From assembly GCF_000235605.1 (NCBI RefSeq), contig NC_016584.1, forward strand, positions 484,001 through 548,000: a DNA stretch of 64,000 nt, given 5' to 3'. The translations under genes were made by a program, and so were the position numbers. The notes under the pieces are model-generated. The model was not told the origin of the DNA and searched no databases. It was given only the letters and a program-made list of their open reading frames with translations. Positions 32,489-41,914 of the stretch are shown in pieces (position 1 is the first letter of the stretch; each line of letters starts with the position of its first letter). Source of the stretch: Desulfosporosinus orientis DSM 765 (GTDB taxonomy: Bacteria > Bacillota > Desulfitobacteriia > Desulfitobacteriales > Desulfitobacteriaceae).

Positions 32489-34060
32489 GTGCGTGTGGTT
32501 AACGCCGAACAGATGCGGCAGATTGAAGAAAAGGCCATTCATCATTATGGTATTCCAAGTTTGCTTCTCATGGAAAATGCAGCTTGGGCAGTGGTCGAAG
32601 AGATTCGGCGCTGTCTCCCCAAAAACGGAAATGAACGTGTAAACGGCCGCAAAGCAGTGATTTTGGTTGGGAAAGGAAATAATGGCGGCGACGGGTTGGC
32701 CGTTGCCAGGCATTTAGTATTTCAAGGTATGGATGTTACCGTTTTACTATTTGCTGCACCCGAGGACTATAAAGGAGATGCAGCCATTAATTTGCGCCTT
32801 TATCAGGGAACTGAGGGCAAACTGTTTGTGATTAAAGGGGAAAAGCAGCGGCGTTTAACCCGTCTGGCTTTAGCCCAAGCGGAAGTTGTCGTGGATGCTC
32901 TGTTTGGGATCGGCATGCGCGGAGCTTTGCCGGGGTTAATTGAAGAATATGTGGAAGAAGTTAACAATGCGCCGGGATGGGTGGTTTCTATTGATATTCC
33001 CAGCGGAGTTGAGGCTAACACGGGTAAAGTGTATCGCACAGCGGTTCGGGCCCAGGCAACGGTTACTTTTGGACTTCCCAAGTGGGGGCTCTTTCTGGGC
33101 GAAGGTCCGGAATACTGCGGGCGGGTTGTGGTCGATCCAATCTCTATTCCTGAGTCCTATTTAGTGGATGAAGGAATTTCTACCTTTGTATTAATGGATA
33201 ACAATGTACGGGGGATACTTCCTGTACGCCGTTTAAAAGGTCATAAGGGAACTCATGGTAAAGGGATTTTAGTCGCCGGGTCAAAAGGAATGAGCGGGGC
33301 CTCTGTTTTGGCCGGCAGGGGGGCTTTGCGAAGCGGGATCGGCCTATTGCAAATAGTATGTCCACAGGGGATTGCCAAAGAAGTGGACGCCAATGTCACA
33401 GAGGCAACGGTTTGGGCGGCTCCCGGGGATGAGGTTTTGAATGAAGAAGCTTGGCCGGTAATCTTACGCCAAGCTGAAAAGGCACAAGCTTTAGCGGTGG
33501 GGCCGGGCTTAGCTCAAAATATCGACTTTGTTCCAGTCTTAGAAGAAATATTAAAAAATCTCAGCTGTCCTGTCCTTTTGGATGCTGATGCTCTTAATCT
33601 GGTGGCCCTGGAGACGAGTCTTCTGAAATTAAGGAATGGCCGGGGGCCTTTGATTCTCACTCCTCATCCTGGAGAAATGGCAAGGCTTTGTCAATGCAGT
33701 GTGGAGGAGATTGAAAGCAATCGTTTAGATATTGCGGTGAGTAAAGCCGTTGAGTGGGAAGCAGTGGTTGTCTTAAAAGGCTCTGTTACGATTATTGCTT
33801 CGCCGGACGGAAGAGCGTTTTTTAACCCGACAGGAAATCCCGGACTTGGTACAGGAGGGACAGGGGATGTTCTGACGGGGAGTATTCTTGCTTGGCTAGC
33901 TCAAGGGGTGCAAGCCCTGGAAGCAGCGTGTCTGGGAGTGTATCTGCATGGGAAAGCCGCCGACGAGCTGGCTAATGAATACGGGTGGTCCGGATTTACG
34001 GCTTCAGAAGTGGCTGATCAATTGCCGAAAGTTCGGCGTGCCTTGGAATTAAAGGGTTAA
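32489..34060 (+). CDS. nnrED: Bifunctional NAD(P)H-hydrate epimerase and ADP-dependent dehydratase
   Basis: A 523-residue two-domain repair enzyme. The N-terminal YjeF_N epimerase (about 1-220) has GKGNNGGDGL and VDALFGIGMRG. The C-terminal kinase-like dehydratase (about 230-520) has KGTHGKGILVAGS and the signature NPGLGTGGTGDVL. It restores damaged NADHX and NADPHX. GTG 32489 follows GAGGTGGGG. Confidence 0.95.
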   Translation: MRVVNAEQMRQIEEKAIHHYGIPSLLLMENAAWAVVEEIRRCLPKNGNERVNGRKAVILVGKGNNGGDGLAVARHLVFQGMDVTVLLFAAPEDYKGDAAINLRLYQGTEGKLFVIKGEKQRRLTRLALAQAEVVVDALFGIGMRGALPGLIEEYVEEVNNAPGWVVSIDIPSGVEANTGKVYRTAVRAQATVTFGLPKWGLFLGEGPEYCGRVVVDPISIPESYLVDEGISTFVLMDNNVRGILPVRRLKGHKGTHGKGILVAGSKGMSGASVLAGRGALRSGIGLLQIVCPQGIAKEVDANVTEATVWAAPGDEVLNEEAWPVILRQAEKAQALAVGPGLAQNIDFVPVLEEILKNLSCPVLLDADALNLVALETSLLKLRNGRGPLILTPHPGEMARLCQCSVEEIESNRLDIAVSKAVEWEAVVVLKGSVTIIASPDGRAFFNPTGNPGLGTGGTGDVLTGSILAWLAQGVQALEAACLGVYLHGKAADELANEYGWSGFTASEVADQLPKVRRALELKG

Positions 34061-34081
34061 GGAGAAAGAAGGGATTGTACT

Positions 34082-35206
34082 ATGGGGGGCAGACCGGTTT
34101 GGGCTGAGGTGAATTTGCAGACCTTAAGAGAAAACTACTTTAAGCTCAAAACATATACCCAACGTGAAATTATGCCGATTGTCAAGGCAGATGCTTACGG
34201 ACATGGAGCGATTCCTGTAGTAAAAACACTCATTGCCTGTGGCGCAAAGCGGTTTGGTGTTGCTCTCTTGGAAGAAGCTCTTGAAATTAAAGCAATTTTT
34301 CCTGATGTTAGTGTTATGGTTATTGGTGCTACCGATCCCCAGGAGTCGGATACTCTGGTTAAGAAAGAAATCATTCCTGGGATTTTTTCATTAGAACAAG
34401 CAAAGGCCCTCTCTGATGCTGCTGTGCGCTTCAAGAAAACAGCGAAACTACATATTAAAGTAGATACAGGGATGGGGAGAATCGGATTTCGCCCAGGTGA
34501 GGAAGCTGAGGTTCTTAAAATTGCCAATCTGCCTAACTTATTAATAGAAGGAATCTTTACACACTTTGCCACGGCGGATCAAAAGGATTTGACCTTTGCC
34601 CGAAGACAGCTAAAGGCTTTCGAGTCATTTTGCGACGAGCTTAAGATGAAGGGACTTACTATTCCTATTCGCCATGCGGCTAATAGCGCCGCAATTATTC
34701 AATTTCCAGAATCTCATTTTGAGCTGGTACGCTTAGGCATTAGCCTTTATGGACTTACGCCATCTGCTCAAATCGGCGGAGAGGTGGGCTTAGAACCGGT
34801 AATGTCTTGGAAAGCAAGAGTAACTCATGTTAAAAGTATTAGTAAGGGTGAGACTGTAAGTTATGGCCGCACTTTTCAGGCTGCTTACACAACCAAGGTG
34901 GCGACTATCCCGGTGGGGTATGCCGATGGCTTGCGCAGAGCCCTTTCCAATCAAGGGGAGGTACTAATTCATGGGAGGCGCTCAACCATCATTGGCCGGA
35001 TCTGCATGGACCAGACCATGTTGGAAGTGACCAAGATACCGGAAGTCAAGGTTGGCGATCTTGTAACTATTTTAGGAAGAGATGGTCATGAACAACTGAC
35101 AGCCACAGAAATGGCGGACTGGATAGAGACAATTAGTTATGAAGTGGTTTGTGGGATTTCTAAGAGAGTTCCCCGCATCTATATTGAGCCAGCGGAAGGA
35201 AATTAA
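34082..35206 (+). CDS. alr: Alanine racemase
   Basis: A 374-residue alanine racemase making D-alanine for peptidoglycan. The PLP-lysine motif is MPIVKADAYGHG, and the C-terminal Tyr base lies in the VSYGRTF region with RICMDQTMLEV following. ATG 34082 follows AAGGGATTG. In Bacillus the gene sits beside ndoAI-ndoA; here those genes are 4 kb downstream. It ends the acpS-nnrED-alr operon. Confidence 0.95.
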   Translation: MGGRPVWAEVNLQTLRENYFKLKTYTQREIMPIVKADAYGHGAIPVVKTLIACGAKRFGVALLEEALEIKAIFPDVSVMVIGATDPQESDTLVKKEIIPGIFSLEQAKALSDAAVRFKKTAKLHIKVDTGMGRIGFRPGEEAEVLKIANLPNLLIEGIFTHFATADQKDLTFARRQLKAFESFCDELKMKGLTIPIRHAANSAAIIQFPESHFELVRLGISLYGLTPSAQIGGEVGLEPVMSWKARVTHVKSISKGETVSYGRTFQAAYTTKVATIPVGYADGLRRALSNQGEVLIHGRRSTIIGRICMDQTMLEVTKIPEVKVGDLVTILGRDGHEQLTATEMADWIETISYEVVCGISKRVPRIYIEPAEGN

Positions 35207-35270
35207 ATATAACCTTGCACAGACATAAAAAAACCCTTGGCCTCATAAGTTGTGGCAAGGGGGAAGTGCC

Positions 35271-35528
35271 ATGGCTATGTTTGATCTAACCACAGTGATA
35301 GGTTATGCATTTTTCATTATTTGCTTGGTGCTCGGTTGGGGTGCTGCAGGAGCTCTTGATTATGATGGGATCTTACAGCGTTCAACATCCCGCTGGGGGC
35401 GTTATTTGCTGCGTATCGGCGTGACCTTAGTATTAGCCGAGGGATTCAGACTCTTTTTGAGTTTTGTGCTGGGACCTATCCTTGATTTAGTGGTTAATAA
35501 AAGTATCAATGGGTTTAAAGCTTTTTGA
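35271..35528 (+). CDS. Small membrane protein (DUF1146-like)
   Basis: An 85-residue protein with two hydrophobic segments separated by a short polar stretch (GALDYDGILQRSTSRWGRY). The pattern resembles the DUF1146/YwzB family, but the match is by eye. ATG 35271 follows AAGGGGGAAG; the frame is open further upstream without a ribosome site. It lies between alr and uppP, among envelope genes. Confidence 0.6.
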   Translation: MAMFDLTTVIGYAFFIICLVLGWGAAGALDYDGILQRSTSRWGRYLLRIGVTLVLAEGFRLFLSFVLGPILDLVVNKSINGFKAF

Positions 35529-35602
35529 TTCGTTCCTATAAGATTTAATAAGTATCGTCGTTATGTGACCAAATGTTCCACCAAGCAAAGAAGTAAATAC
35601 AT

Positions 35603-35635
35603 GAACCCCCTTACAGATGATTCTGGAGGGGGTTC
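35603..35635 (+). terminator. Hairpin between convergent genes
   Basis: GAACCCCCT and AGGGGGTTC form a 9-bp stem with a loop of about 15 bases. It probably ends both the small membrane gene and uppP; T tracts are weak. Confidence 0.55.
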
Positions 35636-35656
35636 TGAGTTGTCAAATATCATTAA

Positions 35657-36463
35657 TTAAGCCGCAAATAAGCTAAAGTAAACAAGAACAACAATCCCAA
35701 GCAAAATCCGGTAATAACCAAAGGGCTTAAAATCTTTTCTGCTGACATAGCTCATGAATCCGGCAATAACTAACCAAGCAACAATAAAGGATACTATAAA
35801 TCCAAATCCTACGATGAGAAACTCATGGGGTGTGAGGAGCAGCCCGTTTTTTAATAAGGTATAACCAGAAGCAGCGACCATAGTGGGGATTGCCAAAAAG
35901 AAGGAAAACTCGGCAGCAACAACACGAGAGGCACCCAATAACATAGCCCCGATAATGGTTGAGGCTGAACGTGAGGTTCCCGGAATCATGGCTAAGCACT
36001 GGATAATCCCAATGGAAAAAGCGGTCCGGTAAGACAATTGTTCTATGGATTTGATTTTAAAGGCATGTCTGCGTCCTTCGATTAAAAGCAGGATGATGCC
36101 GCCTATAATCAGTGCCAGGGCTACAACGGTGGTATTAAACAATCGCTCTTCTATGTAATCCGCTGCCAGATAGCCAATCCCCAGAGCGGGGACAACTCCA
36201 ACGATGGTTTTTTTCCAGAGCTCAAATATTCTTTGATTGTTTGAGGATTTCATATTTCCGAAGGGTATGAGCCTGTGCCGAAAATAAACAACCACAGATA
36301 GAATCGCTCCCAGTTGAATGACGACATCAAACATCTTGGCGAATTGTTCTGTGAAACCAACAAACTGATTGACGATGATCAAGTGTCCTGTAGAAGAGAT
36401 AGGCAGAAATTCTGTGATTCCTTCTACGATCCCCAGAATCAAGGCGCTGACAAAATCGTTCAT
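35657..36463 (-). CDS. uppP: Undecaprenyl-diphosphatase
   Basis: A 268-residue UppP/BacA with about eight membrane segments. The motifs GIVEGITEFLPISSTGH near the start and PGTSRSASTI in the middle hold the catalytic residues. It recycles undecaprenyl pyrophosphate for cell-wall synthesis and gives bacitracin resistance when abundant. ATG 36463; the ribosome site is weak. Confidence 0.95.
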   Translation of the reverse strand: MNDFVSALILGIVEGITEFLPISSTGHLIIVNQFVGFTEQFAKMFDVVIQLGAILSVVVYFRHRLIPFGNMKSSNNQRIFELWKKTIVGVVPALGIGYLAADYIEERLFNTTVVALALIIGGIILLLIEGRRHAFKIKSIEQLSYRTAFSIGIIQCLAMIPGTSRSASTIIGAMLLGASRVVAAEFSFFLAIPTMVAASGYTLLKNGLLLTPHEFLIVGFGFIVSFIVAWLVIAGFMSYVSRKDFKPFGYYRILLGIVVLVYFSLFAA

Positions 36464-36717
36464 AGCAAAATCTCATCTCATTTCTAAATTTTATCTAATC
36501 GGATTGAAGTTAATGCGGGTGTTTGGCACTTACTCATTATCCCATAGCTTTGAGCAGCTAGTCAATGAAGGATAAACCAATATTTATTGTCAGGAAACGA
36601 CACAAGCCGTCAAATCCAGCTAACTAGAAGTTAAGTTGTAGGATAAACCAGGTTATTTAGAAAACTTGGCTGGTGCCAAGCCTTGGCGTAGGCAGCCGCC
36701 ATAGTTGCACTTATGCT

Positions 36718-36762
36718 TCAGAAAGTGTACATCTTTAGGTTATACTTTCTGAGTAGTATAAC
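36718..36762 (+). promoter_or_regulatory. Two overlapping inverted repeats upstream of murT
   Basis: TCAGAAAGT (36718) pairs with ACTTTCTGA (36744), while GTTATACT (36739) pairs with AGTATAAC (36755). The two share bases 36744-36746, so in RNA only one stem could form at a time; in DNA they could be two operators. The rest of the 36464-36848 gap has a CTTGGC-TGGT-GCCAAG hairpin at about 36665 and no gene. Confidence 0.4.
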
Positions 36763-36848
36763 AAAGACAGGTTTGTTTTGAGTGAATTTTGGTTGATAAT
36801 ACCTATAGGAATGCTACAATGGATGAGACAAGAATTGAAGGAGTTAAT

Positions 36849-38252
36849 ATGAAGCGAACAGTGCGTTTTTGGATTGCCTTATGGGCAGGTAAAATCTTAA
36901 CCATAGGACTATTGATGGCAGGTAAAAAAGGAACAACCTTGCCCGGCAAGGTTGCAAGCTGGATTGATCCTGAGATTATGGGGCATTTGAGTATGGCCTA
37001 TAATGATGGAATTATCATGGTAACCGGGACCAATGGGAAGACGACGACAGCAAATCTCCTTGCCAATATTTTACGGGCGGCAGGGAAGGACTTTGCTTTT
37101 AATCAAGCTGGTGCCAATCTAGTGACCGGTATCACGGGAGCGTTGATTCAGAATACCCATTGGAGTGGTTCTGCTCGGGCGAGCTTAGCCTTATTGGAAG
37201 TAGATGAAGCCACCGTCCCCAAGTTCTGTAAACAACTGTCTCCTAGTTTAGCCATTATTACAAACTTTTTTCGGGATCAGCTTGATCGCTATGGAGAATT
37301 GGATACGACGGTTCGGATGGTGAGAGAGTCTCTTGGTGATGCGACGGTTCTCGTTCTCAATGCGGATGACCCTTTAGTGGCTCAATTTGGTCAAAATCAC
37401 AGCCGGACAATTTATTATGGAGTTGAGCGAACTCCGGAAAGCCGCGTTGAGAGTCAGGAAACCCGGGAAGCCCGGTTTTGCCCTAGCTGTGGGACAGTTT
37501 TGGACTATTCCTTATTTCACTACGGACAATTAGGAATTTATCAGTGCACAGGGTGTGGGTTCCATCGTTCCGAACCTAAAATATTAGCCCAGAATGTCAC
37601 TTCTGAAGAAGGGATGCTGGTATTCCGAGTTGATAAGACTGGGTTTTCCATAGCTTTGCAGGGATATTATAATTTGTACAATGCCTTAGCGGCTTTAACA
37701 GCTGCTCGTGAGTTGGAAATTCCGGACAAGGTTATTGAAAAAGGACTGCGGGAGTTTGTCCCTCAAGCGGGACGGATGGAGCGTTTTTATTTGCCGCAAG
37801 GGGAGGCTACCTTAACTCTTGTTAAAAATCCAACAGGTTTTAATCAAGTTATTCAGACTATGATTGGCGTCGCTAAACCCTTAAGGATTGTCATCGGAAT
37901 TAATGATTTAGCTGCCGACGGCCGAGATATTTCTTGGCTGTGGGATGTGGATTTTGAAAGATTAGGCAGCTGCGATGACCGTATCGAGCAGGTGATTTGT
38001 ACGGGGCTGCGGGCAGAGGATATGGCTTTGAGGCTAAAATATGCCGGAGTAGCCGTTAAGAAACTGGTGATTGAACACAGTTTGGCAGGGGCCATAAATG
38101 GTCTTCAGGAAAATCGGGGCGAGGGAGAAGCTTGGTTTATCTTACCAACATACACATTGCTCTTTCCCCTGAGGGAAATTCTGGATAGTCGTCAGAAAAG
38201 TACGAGGGAGCTGGCGGGAAGGAAAGAGCATGGAGAGGAGGCCAGGGCATGA
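36849..38252 (+). CDS. murT: Lipid II isoglutaminyl synthase subunit MurT
   Basis: A 467-residue Mur ligase family protein. The ATP loop is VTGTNGKTTTAN, a Cys4 zinc ribbon (CPSCG and CTGCG) is inserted in the central domain as in MurT, and a DUF1727 C-terminal domain follows. With GatD it amidates the D-glutamate of lipid II. ATG 36849 follows GAAGGAG; the frame extends 20 codons upstream without a ribosome site. It overlaps gatD by four bases. Confidence 0.93.
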   Translation: MKRTVRFWIALWAGKILTIGLLMAGKKGTTLPGKVASWIDPEIMGHLSMAYNDGIIMVTGTNGKTTTANLLANILRAAGKDFAFNQAGANLVTGITGALIQNTHWSGSARASLALLEVDEATVPKFCKQLSPSLAIITNFFRDQLDRYGELDTTVRMVRESLGDATVLVLNADDPLVAQFGQNHSRTIYYGVERTPESRVESQETREARFCPSCGTVLDYSLFHYGQLGIYQCTGCGFHRSEPKILAQNVTSEEGMLVFRVDKTGFSIALQGYYNLYNALAALTAARELEIPDKVIEKGLREFVPQAGRMERFYLPQGEATLTLVKNPTGFNQVIQTMIGVAKPLRIVIGINDLAADGRDISWLWDVDFERLGSCDDRIEQVICTGLRAEDMALRLKYAGVAVKKLVIEHSLAGAINGLQENRGEGEAWFILPTYTLLFPLREILDSRQKSTRELAGRKEHGEEARA

Positions 38253-39001
38253 AACTTTCTATCTGCCACCTTTATCCTGATTTGTTGGATCTTTATGGAG
38301 ATCGAGGCAATATTTTGGCCCTGGAGGCCCGCTGCCGCTGGAGGGGAATTGATACCGAAATTCGACGGGTCTCCCTAGGTGAAGACTTAGATTTCACAAG
38401 GGCGGATATTTTGTTTATCGGCGGAGGGTCTGATCGTGAACAAGGTATTTTAGTTGAAGATCTAATGCGCCGGGAAGATAATCTTGGCAAAGCTATTGAT
38501 AATGGTCTAGTAGTTCTATCTATTTGCGGCGGTTATCAAATGTTGGGGAAATACTATCAAATGATGAATGGACAGCGAATCGAAGGATTAGGTATCTTGG
38601 ATGTTTGGACAATAGGCGGTGAAAAACGTCTGATTGGAAATGTGGTTGTAAATCTTGATGAAGAGACACTGGGGATACCTTCTTCAAAAATCAAGTCACT
38701 GGTTGGATTTGAAAATCACTCAGGCAAAACGTATTTAGGAGAAGGCCTCAGCCCTTTAGGCAAGGTTTTATCCGGTCATGGCAATAATGGTGAGGACAGC
38801 GGAGAAGGAGTACGCTATCTGAATGTCTTTGGAACCTATTTGCATGGACCTCTTCTTCCGAAGAATCCTCATTTTGCTGATTTGTTGCTGGAATTGGCTC
38901 TGAAAAGACGAGGAGACGACGGCTATCTAAATGATCTAGACGATCATTTGGAGGTACTGGCACATCAGGCAATGGTTACGAGGCTTTTAAAACATGGATA
39001 A
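38249..39001 (+). CDS. gatD: Lipid II isoglutaminyl synthase glutamine amidotransferase subunit GatD
   Basis: A 250-residue class I glutamine amidotransferase of the CobB/CobQ type. The nucleophile Cys is in LSICGGYQMLG and the catalytic His in GTYLHGPLLP. It supplies ammonia to MurT. The ATGA overlap with murT indicates coupled translation. Confidence 0.93.
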   Translation: MKLSICHLYPDLLDLYGDRGNILALEARCRWRGIDTEIRRVSLGEDLDFTRADILFIGGGSDREQGILVEDLMRREDNLGKAIDNGLVVLSICGGYQMLGKYYQMMNGQRIEGLGILDVWTIGGEKRLIGNVVVNLDEETLGIPSSKIKSLVGFENHSGKTYLGEGLSPLGKVLSGHGNNGEDSGEGVRYLNVFGTYLHGPLLPKNPHFADLLLELALKRRGDDGYLNDLDDHLEVLAHQAMVTRLLKHG

Positions 39002-39032
39002 TTTCTATGCTCTGTTGATAGAATTACAAAAA

Positions 39033-39060
39033 ATCAGTATATCAAGAGTGATATACTGAT
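39033..39060 (+). terminator. Inverted repeat after gatD
   Basis: ATCAGTATATCA and TGATATACTGAT form a perfect 12-bp palindrome with a four-base spacer 32 bases after the stop. There is no T tract, so it may be an operator for the downstream genes instead of a terminator. Confidence 0.45.
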
Positions 39061-39249
39061 ATACTATCATTAATGAACAATCTTTTTAAAAAAATGTTAT
39101 CTGCAGAAGTCTCTGCCATTATTTACATGAGCAAATAACCTTGTTTTCCGGCGGTTTCTGACTATTTACTTTATGATTTCGTTGACACTTTTTTGGGTTA
39201 CTGTCTATAATAGAGTATAGCTTTAGCTAAATGACTTGGGGGTGCTGAT

Positions 39250-39528
39250 GTGGCAGAAAGTAAGCGAATAATGATCAGTTTGCCAGAAAGTTTGCTTGCG
39301 GAGGTAGATGGGATCGTCACAGTTGAGAAGCGTAATCGCAGTGAGTTTATTCGAGAAGCATTGAATAGCATCCTTCACGAACGCCGGAAAAAAGGGATCC
39401 ATGAGCAAATGCGTAAGGGGTACCAAGAAATGGCGCAACTGAATTTATCTATAGCCAGAGAATTGTTTTCAACTGAGCAAGAAGTATTAGAGTATTACGA
39501 AGAAACGATGGTGGCATATCAGAGATGA
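39250..39528 (+). CDS. ndoAI: Antitoxin EndoAI (MazE-like, ribbon-helix-helix)
   Basis: A 92-residue ribbon-helix-helix antitoxin; [18 protein letters not shown] and [13 protein letters not shown] are the strand and helix parts. The C-terminal half would wrap the EndoA toxin. GTG 39250 follows GGGGGTG. It overlaps ndoA by four bases (ATGA), the standard toxin-antitoxin layout. Confidence 0.92.
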   Translation: MAESKRIMISLPESLLAEVDGIVTVEKRNRSEFIREALNSILHERRKKGIHEQMRKGYQEMAQLNLSIARELFSTEQEVLEYYEETMVAYQR

Positions 39529-39875
39529 TGATAAAACGCGGGGAAATCTATTACGCTGAGCTTAATCCTGTAGTTGGCTCAGAACAGGGAGGAACTCGTC
39601 CCGTCCTCGTGATCCAAAACGACATAGGGAATCAATTTAGTCCAACGACAATTATAGCTGCCATCACTTCACAGATTGCAAAGGCGAAGTTGCCGACTCA
39701 CGTGGAGGTAAGAGCTAAACGAAGCGGATTAGAACGGGATTCTGTCATTCTTACGGAACAAATCAGAACCATTGATAAAAGCAGGCTTAAGGAAAAAGTT
39801 GCCGTATTGGATGAAGAAGTAATGTTGAGAGTAGATCAAGCGATAGAAATTAGCCTAGGGCTAGCGGATATTTAA
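39525..39875 (+). CDS. ndoA: Endoribonuclease toxin EndoA (MazF family)
   Basis: A 116-residue MazF-family toxin with [19 protein letters not shown] at the start, RPVLVIQND next, and [12 protein letters not shown] near the end. These are the conserved parts of Bacillus EndoA, which cuts mRNA at short U-containing sites. It is followed by a terminator. Confidence 0.94.
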   Translation: MMIKRGEIYYAELNPVVGSEQGGTRPVLVIQNDIGNQFSPTTIIAAITSQIAKAKLPTHVEVRAKRSGLERDSVILTEQIRTIDKSRLKEKVAVLDEEVMLRVDQAIEISLGLADI

Positions 39876-39896
39876 TAATTGTCTATCATAAAGAGG

Positions 39897-39932
39897 CAGC
39901 GTAACGGATACCGGAACCGACGCTGTTTTTTA
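39897..39932 (+). terminator. Terminator after ndoA
   Basis: CAGCGT and ACGCTG form the stem base, with GG and CC inside, followed by TTTTTTA. Confidence 0.75.
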
Positions 39933-39967
39933 TGTGCCAACACCTCTATGACATACCGGTAAGAAAT

Positions 39968-40118
39968 GAAAAAAGACGACTAATGTCGTCCTTTTTTTGC
40001 GGATTCACCCGCACTCACGCATCTTATGGATATATAATCCATTGAATACATGAGTTCCATAGCAGGTGACGTTCCGATTTGATGCCGCACCTTCTGTGCG
40101 ATCTCAATGTCAGCTCAC
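39968..40118 (-). ncRNA. Candidate free-standing small RNA
   Basis: On the minus strand TTGACA (40152-40147) and TAAACT (40129-40124) are 17 bases apart. The RNA would start near 40118. It folds into GGTGA/TCACC closing a TTGA-CGCAC-GTGCG-TCAA hairpin, then an ACTCA/TGAGT stem capped by ATGGAT/ATCCAT, then GCGG/CCGC. It ends with GGACGAC-ATTA-GTCGTC followed by TTTTTT (39999-39968). No ORF is inside and the downstream gene is convergent. I could not match it to a known RNA class. Confidence 0.6.
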
Positions 40119-40161
40119 CTCTTAGTTTAGAGGCAGAGCAGAGTATTGTCAATTGCAAATT

Positions 40162-40232
40162 ATGTATACATTATTCATTAGAATATAAGAGAGGAATTTT
40201 TAAGCTTCAGGCGAATAAAGTATACATAATTG
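40162..40232 (+). promoter_or_regulatory. Inverted repeat upstream of the amino-acid ABC operon
   Basis: AATTATGTATAC (near 40158) and GTATACATAATT (near 40219) are 12-base inverted repeats about 45 bases apart, enclosing TATTC-ATTA-GAATA. They lie 60-120 bases before the transporter genes and may be operator halves of a repressor that loops DNA. No known box was matched. Confidence 0.35.
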
Positions 40233-40286
40233 CATAAATTAAGGGTCGTTTATGGGAAGAAATAGAAGAATGGAAGGAGAAACCGC

Positions 40287-41012
40287 TTGATTCAATTAGA
40301 AGGGGTAAATAAACATTTTGGTCATTTACATGTCTTAAAAGATATTAATTTAACGGTAAAGTCTGGAGAAAAACTAGTGGTCATCGGCCCCAGTGGATCA
40401 GGCAAGAGTACATTAATCCGCTGTATGAACCTCTTGGAAAAGCCTAGCTCGGGAAAGATAACAGTGGATGGAGTAGAAATAACTGCTCAGAAGGCTTCGG
40501 TAGCTAAAGTTCGCCAGTCGGTAGCCATGGTCTTCCAGCAATTTAACTTATACCCACATAAGACAGTTCTGGAGAACTTAACCTTGGCTCCTATCCTGAT
40601 TAAGAAGATACCTCAGGCAGAAGCTGAGAAGGATGGCTTGGCTTATTTAGAACGGGTTGGGCTAAAAGAAAAAGCCAATGTTTATCCGACGCAGCTTTCC
40701 GGTGGGCAGCAGCAACGTGTAGCCATTGCCAGAGCCTTGACGATGCGTCCTAAGATTATGCTTTTTGATGAACCGACCTCGGCTTTAGACCCGGAAATGA
40801 TCCAGGAAGTTCTAGATGTTATGGTTGATTTAGCTCATGAAGGAATTACCATGGTTGTTGTCACCCATGAGATGGGGTTTGCTAAAACCGTCGCTGATCG
40901 AGTTATTTTCATGGATGATGGACAAATTGTTGAAGAAAATTCTCCTGAACGCTTTTTTGCAAATCCTACCCATGAACGGACTAAGTCATTCTTAAGCCGA
41001 ATTTTACGCTGA
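40287..41012 (+). CDS. Polar amino-acid ABC transporter ATPase
   Basis: A 241-residue GlnQ/ArtP-type ATPase with Walker A GPSGSGKS, signature QLSGGQQQR, Walker B IMLFDEP and H-loop VVTHEMGFA. Such ATPases drive uptake of Gln, Glu, Arg or Cys. TTG 40287 follows GGAAGGAG. It is the first gene of a four-gene operon. Confidence 0.93.
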   Translation: MIQLEGVNKHFGHLHVLKDINLTVKSGEKLVVIGPSGSGKSTLIRCMNLLEKPSSGKITVDGVEITAQKASVAKVRQSVAMVFQQFNLYPHKTVLENLTLAPILIKKIPQAEAEKDGLAYLERVGLKEKANVYPTQLSGGQQQRVAIARALTMRPKIMLFDEPTSALDPEMIQEVLDVMVDLAHEGITMVVVTHEMGFAKTVADRVIFMDDGQIVEENSPERFFANPTHERTKSFLSRILR

Positions 41013-41107
41013 TTTTAATTCGGTTTATTTTTTGGTGGTTTTTCAAAGGTAGTCAAGGGGGAATGCGCAGCTTGCCTGCGTCAAAAAAATAAAGAGGGGG
41101 AAATATT

Positions 41108-41914
41108 ATGAAGAAAATTGGAATGATTCTTTCAAGCCTACTGTTAGTTGCCGGCTTGGTCACAGGATGCGGTTCTACTCCGGCACCTGAAAAAAGCAGC
41201 AGCGGCGAGCCTGCAGATGTTCAGGCTATTAAAGATCGAGGGGTCCTAAAAGTAGGAGTTAAAGTGGATGTTCCTAATTTTGGCTATAAAGATCCCAAGA
41301 CAGGAGAGATCGACGGACTGGAAATCGATTTAGCTAAAGCTGTCTCCAAAAAGATTTTTGGGGAAGAAAAAATTGAACCGACAGCAGTTACCGCTAAGAC
41401 ACGGGGACCTTTGCTTGACAGTGGGGATGTGGATCTGGTTATCGCTACCTTTACAATTACAGAAGAACGCAAAAAAAGCTACAACTTCTCTGATCCTTAC
41501 TTTACAGATGGCGTAAAACTCATGGTTAAAAAAGATTCCGGGATTAAAAGTCTTAAAGATTTAGACGGTAAAAAGATTGGCGTAGCCCAAAGTGCTACCA
41601 GTAAAAAAGCTATTCAAGAAGCAGCTGATAAAATCGGAGTAAAAGTTGACTTCCTGGAGTTCAGCACCTATCCGGAAATTAAAGCAGCCTTGGATTCCGG
41701 CCGTGTCGATTGTTTCTCCGTGGACGGTTCTATTCTCTTTGGTTACTTAGATGATACAACAGCTATTTTAGATGATAGCTTCAGCCCGCAGGATTACGGT
41801 GTGGCTTCAAAAATGGGTAATGACGGATTAGCGAAATTAGTCAATGACACCATTGGCGAAATGAAATCATCCGGAGAGCTCGATAAATTGGTCCAAAAGT
41901 GGGGTCTCAAATAG
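41108..41914 (+). CDS. Amino-acid ABC transporter substrate-binding lipoprotein
   Basis: A 268-residue family 3 solute-binding protein. The lipobox LVTGC (Cys21) makes it a lipoprotein. RGVLKVGVKVDVPNFGY and DLDGKKIGVAQSATSKKA are typical of Gln/Glu/Asp-binding members. ATG 41108 follows AGAGGGGG. It overlaps the permease start by one base. Confidence 0.92.
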   Translation: MKKIGMILSSLLLVAGLVTGCGSTPAPEKSSSGEPADVQAIKDRGVLKVGVKVDVPNFGYKDPKTGEIDGLEIDLAKAVSKKIFGEEKIEPTAVTAKTRGPLLDSGDVDLVIATFTITEERKKSYNFSDPYFTDGVKLMVKKDSGIKSLKDLDGKKIGVAQSATSKKAIQEAADKIGVKVDFLEFSTYPEIKAALDSGRVDCFSVDGSILFGYLDDTTAILDDSFSPQDYGVASKMGNDGLAKLVNDTIGEMKSSGELDKLVQKWGLK

